Part shown: positions 1-5,111 of the stretch, piece after piece
Position numbering within the stretch: position 1 is the first letter of the stretch
Layout: every line of letters starts with the position of its first letter
Source: Lysobacterales bacterium
GTDB lineage: Bacteria > Pseudomonadota > Gammaproteobacteria > Xanthomonadales > Xanthomonadaceae
Assembly (NCBI GenBank): GCA_020442545.1
Contig: JAGRJX010000051.1
Coordinates: 1 to 10,341 of the forward strand
Direction: 5' to 3'
Length of the DNA stretch: 10,341 nt
Notes under the pieces: model-generated
Databases searched by the model: none
What the model was told of the DNA's origin: nothing
The model's input: the letters and a program-made list of their open reading frames with translations, nothing else
Program-made: the position numbers and the translations under genes

Positions 1-86
1 ACCTTGACCGCATCGGCCAGGACGTTGACGCCCTTCACCATGCGGGCGCGGGCATCTTCGCTGAAGCGAACTTCTTTTGCTGCCAT
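1..86 (-). CDS. groEL: Chaperonin GroEL, N-terminal fragment
   Basis: This is the first 28 codons of the 60-kDa chaperonin, the ATP-driven double-ring folding machine of the cytosol; the rest lies beyond the window's left edge. The visible residues begin MAAKEVRFSEDARARM and continue with a VKGVNVLADAVKV stretch, the standard GroEL N-terminus. The ATG is at 84-86 on the minus strand, and a GAGG ribosome-binding core lies about 9 nt upstream. It follows groES on the same strand after a 145-bp spacer holding an inverted heptamer repeat, so it is expected to be cotranscribed with groES from the promoter near 549-577. The identification is firm because both the sequence and the neighbour agree; nothing can be said about the catalytic parts. 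Confidence 0.96.
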   Translation of the reverse strand, partial: MAAKEVRFSEDARARMVKGVNVLADAVK

Positions 87-99
87 TGTTTGAAACCTC

Positions 100-226
100 G
101 AGATTCGGAATTAGGGATGGGGAGTTCGATAAAGGCAGGAATCGGGGCGCGTGGGGCTTGTCGGACTGAGCGCAGCGAAAGCGCGCTCTTGTCTTGACGA
201 ATCCCGGATCACGAATCCCGAGTCCC
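100..226. repeat. Inverted heptamer-array element in the groES-groEL spacer
   Basis: The groES-groEL spacer contains two 29-bp arms in opposite orientation, 100-128 and 198-226. Each reads as four heptamers plus one boundary base, with consensus GGGATTC (rightmost arm read on the minus strand). The right arm is close to consensus, with ACGAATCCCG occurring twice at 197-206 and 211-220. The left arm is degenerate (GAGATTC, GGAATTA and two further variants). Between the arms, GAGCGC at 168-173 pairs with GCGCTC at 183-188 around a 9-nt loop, a REP-like hairpin. No ORF is present in the element. The architecture matches that of the larger element between accB and accC. It may be a relic or non-coding relative of a mobile cassette, or simply a genome-wide extragenic repeat. 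The pattern is visible directly; the relationship is inferred. Confidence 0.6.
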
Positions 227-231
227 GACGA

Positions 232-525
232 TCAACCGACAATCGCGAGAATGTCGTCTTCGCGGATGATCTTGTACTCGGTGCCTTCGTGCTTGTAGGC
301 GCTGCCTGAATACTGGCCGTAGATGACCTTGTCGCCGACCTTGACCTTCAGCGCACGAATGTCGCCGCTGTCCAGTGCCTTGCCCTCGCCCACGGCGATG
401 ATCTCGCCCTGGGTCGGCTTCTCCTTGGCACTGTCCGGAATCACGATGCCGCCGGCGGACAGGGTGTCACCGTCGATCGGCTTCACGACCACGCGGTCGT
501 ACAGGGGTTTGAGATTGACGCTCAT
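232..525 (-). CDS. groES: Co-chaperonin GroES (10 kDa)
   Basis: This is the heptameric lid of the GroEL chamber, acting in the cytosol. The 97-residue product has the normal family length. It begins MSVNLKPLYDRVVVKP, carries the mobile-loop segment GGIVIPD at residues 25-31 that docks onto GroEL, continues with the conserved QGEIIAVGEG stretch (39-48) and VGDKVIYGQYSG (63-74), and ends DDILAIVG. The ATG at 523-525 is supported by a GAGGGA ribosome-binding site a few bases upstream. groEL follows on the same strand, giving the usual groESL order. A CIRCE operator and a good sigma-70-like promoter lie immediately upstream, so heat-shock control by HrcA is likely. No irregularities were seen in the gene. 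Confidence 0.98.
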   Translation of the reverse strand: MSVNLKPLYDRVVVKPIDGDTLSAGGIVIPDSAKEKPTQGEIIAVGEGKALDSGDIRALKVKVGDKVIYGQYSGSAYKHEGTEYKIIREDDILAIVG

Positions 526-548
526 TTTGCTTCCCTCGCAAATGATTG

Positions 549-577
549 ATTATAAAAGACAAAATTGCCGCTATCAG
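549..577 (-). promoter_or_regulatory. groESL promoter, sigma-70 type
   Basis: Read on the minus strand, a perfect TATAAT -10 box (549-554) is preceded, after a 17-bp spacer, by CTGATA (572-577), which matches 4 of 6 bases of TTGACA. Transcription would start near 542, leaving a leader of about 17 nt that already contains the groES ribosome-binding site. The -35 box lies inside one half of the CIRCE operator, so a bound repressor would block RNA polymerase. I did not find a convincing heat-shock sigma-32 box in the same place. Confidence 0.72.
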
Positions 578-600
578 CACTCATTGAGTGCGAGTGCCAG
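574..600. promoter_or_regulatory. CIRCE operator (HrcA binding site) upstream of groES
   Basis: On the plus strand the half-sites TCAGCACTC (574-582) and GAGTGCCAG (592-600) are separated by exactly 9 nt. The established CIRCE consensus is TTAGCACTC-N9-GAGTGCTAA, so the halves match at 8 of 9 and 7 of 9 positions. CIRCE is the operator of the HrcA repressor, which is stabilised by GroEL and released on heat shock. The location directly over the groES -35 box fits repression. The hrcA gene itself is not in the window. Confidence 0.85.
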
Positions 601-805
601 AATTTTAACGCGCGCCGGACGGCTCTGTGAAGCGCCGGCGTCGGCCAAGTTGATGGGGGCGTTGCGATCGCTTTCAAGGGCCGGATCGGAAACCTCTTCC
701 TGGAAATCCACGGGTGCGCGGCACCCGACACGCTGCAGCGCGACATGAAACTGACATGAGAAGCGCGATATTCTGCCCTGCTTGCTGTCTTCCGGGGATC
801 AATCT
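601..805. other. Intergenic region between groESL control and the endonuclease gene
   Basis: No gene is supported here. The only structure I see is a perfect short hairpin at 712-726: GGGTGC and GCACCC around a GCG loop. There is no following T tract, so it is not a typical terminator. CTGACA near 750 followed by TATTCT resembles promoter boxes, but the spacing (12 bp) is too short for a sigma-70 promoter, so no promoter for the endonuclease is called. Confidence 0.4.
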
Positions 806-3800
806 GTGCGCCTTTCCGACCTGCGCGCGTCGTTGACGCTCGCCCTCCTGCTGCTGCCGCTGTCCGCCTCCGCAGATGTCTTCATCAATGAGATCCACTA
901 CGACACACCGGGCTCGACCGACGCCGACGAAACCGTCGAGGTAGTGGCGACCGGCGGCGAAGACCTCTCGCAATACCGGATCGTTCTCTACAACGGCAAT
1001 GGCGGCACGACCTACGACGACCAGACGCTTTCGGCCGGAAGCAACGTCACCTGCAGCGCAAGCGTGAGCATCTCCAGCTTCAACTTCACGACAAATGGCG
1101 GCGGACAGATCCAGAACGGGAGCCCGGATGGCCTGGCGCTGGTCGGCCCGGGCAATGCCGTCATCCAGTTCCTGAGCTACGAAGGCAGCTTCACCGCCAC
1201 CAATGGCCCGGCATCGGGAATGGCCAGCACCGACATCGGTGTCGCCGAAGACAACGCCGGGAGTAGCGGCGAAAGCCTTCAGCTTTCCGGGAACGGATAT
1301 TCCTACTCCGAGTTCATCTGGCAAGGCGAAGCCTCCTCGACCTTCGGCGCCTGCAACAACGGCCAGACTTTCGGTGCCCCGGTCGACAACGCACCCGAGC
1401 TCATTGCCAGCACACCGGCCAACGGCGCCAACGACTTTCCGGTCAACAGCAACCTGTCGCTGACCTTCTCCGAGTCGGTCAATCTGGGTGCCAACTGGTT
1501 CCAGATCATCTGCAGCGTCAGTGGCAACCGGAACACCGGCAATGTGGTCGTCACTGGTGGGCCGGGCAACTACGAGATTGATCCTGCCACGGACTTCATT
1601 GCCGGCGAGAACTGCACACTGACGCTGGATGCTGGCGCCATCACCGACCAGGACGGCACGCCGGACACACTGGTCGACCCGGGCAGCATCGCCTTCACGC
1701 CTGCGGCGGACCCGCCACCGACCGTGCTGTCGACCACGCCCATGGACGGCAATGCGTCCTTCCCGTCGGCGGGCGACATCGTGGTGCTGTTCAGCGAGCC
1801 CGTCACGCTGTCAGCAGGCGCATTCGCCCTGGCCTGCGACACCAGCACCGGCATTTCGCTGAACCATGCAAACAGCGGCACCAGCTTCACCATCAATACC
1901 GGTACGGCGCTGGTGGCTGGTGACGCCTGCACCTTCACCATTAACCGAACCAAGGTTGCGGATGGCGGTGCCCAGAGCCCCGCTGCGGACACGGTGGTCA
2001 ATTTCACCGTCGCCACCAGTTCAGCCGGCACTTACTACGACACGGTCAACACCAGCAGCCCGGAGCAGCTGCGCTGCACGCTGCACAACATCATCAAGGA
2101 CCACCAAGTCTACGGCTATGGCTGGACCGAACTTGATATCGCCGACGAGGCACCGGACAACGTCTGCGCCGCCGGCAGCGCCAGTTCGCAGAACTACATT
2201 CTAGATGTTTACCGAAACCGCTGTTACCAGAAGGTAGCTGACCGGTCTGGACCCACCGATTCGGCGCACTACAACCGGGAACACACTTGGCCCAAGTCTC
2301 TCGGCTTCGGCGGCTCCCCCAGTGCAAGCAAGCCTCCAAGCACCGACCTGCACATGCTTCATTTGTCAGCATCCGACTTCAACAGCCACCGCGGCAACAA
2401 GCCCTATGACAATTGTGATGTTGGCTGCAAGCGCGAGGGCACCGATGACAACAATGGTGTTGGCGGAACGATGGCCGATGGCGATGCAAACTGGTACAAC
2501 GACAACGTGTACGAAGTTTGGGATCAGCAGAAAGGCGACATGGCCCGTGCCGTGATGTACATGGCCATTCGCTACGAAGGCGGCTCCCACATCAACGGTG
2601 CTGCCGAACCGGATCTGGAGCTGACCGACAACCTCAACCAGGTGGGCGGAAGCGCCCCCTACATGGGCAAGCTCAGCACGTTGCTGCAGTGGAGCCAGCA
2701 GGATCCCGTCGACGACCGCGAGCGCGAGCGCAATCTGGTTATCTACAGCTTCCAGGGCAACCGCAATCCGTTCATCGATCATCCGGAATGGGCGACGATG
2801 GCGCTGTTCACCAGCAGCCAGCCGGCGACCTGCCTTCCCAACGTCAGCGCAGTCAACGCAAACGACGACAGCTACAACGCCACCGAGGACACGCTGCTGT
2901 CCGTTGCCGCACCGGGCGTGCTGGGCAACGATACGGCCGACACCTCGATCACCGGCATCAGCGTCACGGACGACGTCGATCACGGCGTGCTGTCGCTGAG
3001 CAACGACGGCAGCTTCAGCTACACGCCGTCAGCGGACTACTGCGGCGCCGACAGCTTCGTCTACCAAGCCACCGATGGCAGTGACACCGACACCGCGACC
3101 GTTTCGCTGAGCATCGCCTGCATCGAAGATGGCGGAGCGACGGCGATAGATGATTCGCTGAACTTCGATGAAGACGAAGTCTCGACAGCACTTCGGACCG
3201 TCAATGTCATCGCCAACGACGGCAGCGACCCCGATCCGGAGCAGAACCCGCTCAGCGTGGTGATGGCGGTCGTGACGGGCGCAGGCGGCGGCAGTGCCAG
3301 CATTGTTTCGGGCGGTACTTCGATCCAATACACGCCGGTCGTCAACTACTGCGGCAGCGACAGCGTCGACTACACACTGGCCGGTGGCGGTAGTGCCACC
3401 GTCGATGTGACGGTGGTCTGTGTCAACGATGCGCCAGCCACCGCCGCAGACAATTACGTCGCCACCGAAGATCAGCCGCTGAACGTGGCTGCAGGCAGCG
3501 GCGTACTGTCGAACGACGCGGACGTCGAAGGCCAGCCATTGACCACGTCACTGGTGAATGACGCGGGTTTTGGCACGCTGGTCTTCAACAGCGACGGCAG
3601 CTTCAGCTACACGCCAAACCCGGACTTCTGCGGCGACGACGGCTTCAGTTATGTCGCCAGCGATTCGCAGCCGGAGAACGCCACGTCCGCCGAAACCGCC
3701 GTGGCCATCAGCGTTGCCTGCGTCAACGACGCGCCGGCGGCCTTGGCCGACAGCTTCAACGGCAGTCGCAACAGCGTGCTGTCGGTGCCGGCACCCGGCG

Positions 3801-4627
3801 TGCTGGGCAATGACAGCGACGTGGATGTCGGTGACAGCCTGCAGGCCATCCTGGTCAGCAACGCGAACAACGGCAACATCAGCCTGCAGTCGAATGACAG
3901 TTTCGACTACACGCCGGCGCTGGACTATTGCGGCACCGACAGCTTCCACTACAAGGCGACGGACGGCAACGCAGATTCCACCAGCGTCGAAGTGACGCTC
4001 CACATCGACTGCCTTAACGTGGCTCCGGTTGCCGAGGCCAACGCCTATCTGGGAAGCGAGGACTCCCCGTTCAGCGTGCTCCCTGCCTTCGGCGTGCTCG
4101 CCAATGACACGGATGCCAACGGCGACGAACTGACGGCCGTCCTCGACGACGACGTGCAGCACGGCAGCCTGACGCTGAATACCAACGGCAGTTTCGACTA
4201 CGCCCCGGACGCCGACTACTGCGGCAGCGACAGCTTCAGCTACCACGCCAACGACGGCACGGTCGATTCGAACATCGCGGCGGTGACGATTACCGTGCAG
4301 TGCGCCAACGATGCACCGGTCAGTGCTGGCGACGCCTATGCAGGCATGCAGGACACGCTACTGACGGTCATCGCGCCCGGCGTGCTGGACAACGACAGCG
4401 ACGTCGAGAACGACACCCTGAATGCCGTCCTCGACGTGGACGTGCAGCACGGCGCTTTGTCGCTGAACGCTGACGGCAGCTTCGGCTACACGCCGGACGT
4501 GGGTTTCTGCGGCAACGACAGTTTCGGCTACCGCGCCAATGACGGTGACGACGATTCCGCAGCTGCCACCGTCACCCTGCAGATCGCCTGCGTCGCGGAC
4601 GCCATCTTCGCTGACGGCTTCGAATAG
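806..4627 (+). CDS. Exported multidomain endonuclease I (His-Me finger nuclease) with Ig-like and cadherin/VCBS-type repeats
   Basis: This is a predicted secreted non-specific nuclease of the endonuclease I family (EndA/Vvn type), 1273 residues from the GTG at 806. That start gives a clean Sec signal peptide ending SASA at about residue 23; a TTG at 782 would add eight residues before it. In order: a lamin-tail-like module beginning DVFINEIHYD (about 24-190), two SbsA/Big-type Ig-like domains (about 194-300 and 302-401), the nuclease core (about 408-672), six cadherin-like repeats (685-1263) and the tail IFADGFE. In the core, YNREHTWP places the metal-binding and general-base pair at E492/H493. 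DLHMLHLSASDFNSHRGN follows at 514-531, with N531 the likely magnesium ligand by comparison with Vvn, and QGNRNPFIDHPEW lies at 650-662. About 24 cysteines occur, mostly two per domain, suggesting disulfides. Endonuclease I proteins are usually only about 200-300 residues, so this one is greatly extended. Codons around 2200-2560 look less GC-rich than the repeats. The likely role is degrading external DNA, possibly surface-attached; this is inferred. Confidence 0.9.
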   Translation: MRLSDLRASLTLALLLLPLSASADVFINEIHYDTPGSTDADETVEVVATGGEDLSQYRIVLYNGNGGTTYDDQTLSAGSNVTCSASVSISSFNFTTNGGGQIQNGSPDGLALVGPGNAVIQFLSYEGSFTATNGPASGMASTDIGVAEDNAGSSGESLQLSGNGYSYSEFIWQGEASSTFGACNNGQTFGAPVDNAPELIASTPANGANDFPVNSNLSLTFSESVNLGANWFQIICSVSGNRNTGNVVVTGGPGNYEIDPATDFIAGENCTLTLDAGAITDQDGTPDTLVDPGSIAFTPAADPPPTVLSTTPMDGNASFPSAGDIVVLFSEPVTLSAGAFALACDTSTGISLNHANSGTSFTINTGTALVAGDACTFTINRTKVADGGAQSPAADTVVNFTVATSSAGTYYDTVNTSSPEQLRCTLHNIIKDHQVYGYGWTELDIADEAPDNVCAAGSASSQNYILDVYRNRCYQKVADRSGPTDSAHYNREHTWPKSLGFGGSPSASKPPSTDLHMLHLSASDFNSHRGNKPYDNCDVGCKREGTDDNNGVGGTMADGDANWYNDNVYEVWDQQKGDMARAVMYMAIRYEGGSHINGAAEPDLELTDNLNQVGGSAPYMGKLSTLLQWSQQDPVDDRERERNLVIYSFQGNRNPFIDHPEWATMALFTSSQPATCLPNVSAVNANDDSYNATEDTLLSVAAPGVLGNDTADTSITGISVTDDVDHGVLSLSNDGSFSYTPSADYCGADSFVYQATDGSDTDTATVSLSIACIEDGGATAIDDSLNFDEDEVSTALRTVNVIANDGSDPDPEQNPLSVVMAVVTGAGGGSASIVSGGTSIQYTPVVNYCGSDSVDYTLAGGGSATVDVTVVCVNDAPATAADNYVATEDQPLNVAAGSGVLSNDADVEGQPLTTSLVNDAGFGTLVFNSDGSFSYTPNPDFCGDDGFSYVASDSQPENATSAETAVAISVACVNDAPAALADSFNGSRNSVLSVPAPGVLGNDSDVDVGDSLQAILVSNANNGNISLQSNDSFDYTPALDYCGTDSFHYKATDGNADSTSVEVTLHIDCLNVAPVAEANAYLGSEDSPFSVLPAFGVLANDTDANGDELTAVLDDDVQHGSLTLNTNGSFDYAPDADYCGSDSFSYHANDGTVDSNIAAVTITVQCANDAPVSAGDAYAGMQDTLLTVIAPGVLDNDSDVENDTLNAVLDVDVQHGALSLNADGSFGYTPDVGFCGNDSFGYRANDGDDDSAAATVTLQIACVADAIFADGFE
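2858..4594 (+). repeat. Six tandem cadherin/VCBS-like repeats in the endonuclease
   Basis: The C-terminal 580 residues of the endonuclease are six repeats of about 96-100 residues. Each has a DxY...ED opening, a GVLxND motif (less clear in repeat 2), a GSFSYTP-like strand (divergent in repeat 2), a Y/F-CGxDSF motif and a closing cysteine before NDAP. The closing cysteines fall at residues 772, 872, 972, 1069, 1166 and 1262, showing the period. The DNA is repetitive too: 3005-3027 and 3593-3615 are identical over 23 bp. Repeats of this type usually act in adhesion or as calcium-binding extracellular stalks. Two cysteines per repeat is the noteworthy feature. Confidence 0.88.
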
Positions 4628-4654
4628 CCGTCGGCAAGCAGCTGCCGGATCGTG

Positions 4655-4685
4655 AAGGACCCGCCATTGCCGCGGGTCTTTCGTT
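4655..4685 (+). terminator. Rho-independent terminator of the endonuclease gene
   Basis: GACCCGC (4658-4664) and GCGGGTC (4672-4678) form a perfect 7-bp stem, extendable by a G-T and an A-T pair, around a 7-nt loop. It is followed by TTTCGTT. It lies about 30 nt after the endonuclease stop codon and before cutA, separating the two transcription units. The T tract is interrupted, so efficiency is uncertain. Confidence 0.75.
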
Positions 4686-4756
4686 ATCACGGCGAGGTCG
4701 CTACGCCGGAAGCTGATAGGCTTTCAATCTTTCCGTTTCGCCCTGGTCGCCTGCAC

Positions 4757-5083
4757 ATGTCCGAACTGCTGGTTTTCTGCACCTGTCCAGACGCCGACAC
4801 GGCCCGGCGCATTGCCGATGACCTCGTCGGACAGCACCTTGCCGCCTGCGTGAACATCGTGCCGGGCATCACCTCGGTGTACCGCTGGAAGGGTGAAATC
4901 CATCACGATCAGGAGCATCTGCTGATGGTGAAAACCCGACGCGAGCGGCTGGATGAGCTCAAGGTTCATGTGGTCATGCAACATCCGTACGAACTCCCGG
5001 AGATCATCGCGGTCGAAATCGCCGCTGGCCTGGATGCCTACCTGTCCTGGATTCGTAGCCAGACCGCCGCCGTCACCGAATAA
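4757..5083 (+). CDS. cutA: CutA1-family divalent cation tolerance protein
   Basis: CutA1 is a small, very stable trimeric protein with a ferredoxin-like fold, linked to copper and divalent metal tolerance; its precise function remains debated. The 108-residue product matches the family length and carries the hallmarks: CPDADTARRIADDLV (10-24), LAACVNIVPGITSVYRWKGEI (about 28-48), LLMVKT (55-60) and HPYELPEIIAV (76-86), with a late YLSWI. Candidate metal ligands are C8, C10, C31 and H76. I chose the ATG at 4757 because the open frame extending upstream to 4652 has no family-like residues and overlaps the preceding terminator. No strong ribosome-binding site is visible. dsbD begins 28 nt downstream on the same strand, the same cutA-dsbD pairing known from E. 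coli. Confidence 0.95.
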   Translation: MSELLVFCTCPDADTARRIADDLVGQHLAACVNIVPGITSVYRWKGEIHHDQEHLLMVKTRRERLDELKVHVVMQHPYELPEIIAVEIAAGLDAYLSWIRSQTAAVTE

Positions 5084-5085
5084 CG

Positions 5086-5111
5086 CTGATTTGAAGCCCT
5101 GATTTGAAGCC
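5086..5111 (+). repeat. Perfect 13-bp tandem duplication before dsbD
   Basis: CTGATTTGAAGCC occurs twice back to back, at 5086-5098 and 5099-5111, the second copy ending exactly at the dsbD ATG. The repeat holds TTGAAG, the only purine-rich candidate ribosome-binding site for dsbD, so the initiation region itself has been duplicated. It fills nearly the whole cutA-dsbD gap and probably arose by replication slippage. Confidence 0.9.

Noticed and set aside
577..591. Tight palindrome GCACTC-ATT-GAGTGC as an independent operator
   Set aside because: The CIRCE reading with the canonical 9-nt spacer explains the same bases better; the tight palindrome shares the left half-site and uses part of the spacer.
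323..748. Plus-strand open frame across groES and the CIRCE/promoter region
   Set aside because: It is antisense to groES, overlaps the groESL control region and has no family-like sequence.
782..805. TTG start of the endonuclease at 782
   Set aside because: It adds eight residues ahead of a signal peptide that begins naturally at the GTG at 806; it cannot be fully excluded.
3548..4246. Long minus-strand open frame opposite the endonuclease repeats
   Set aside because: It mirrors the repeat periodicity of the coding strand and is low-complexity; a shadow of the real gene.
4652..4756. Upstream extension of cutA to a start at 4652
   Set aside because: The extra 35 residues do not resemble CutA, and the extension covers the endonuclease terminator at 4655-4685; the ATG at 4757 gives the family length.
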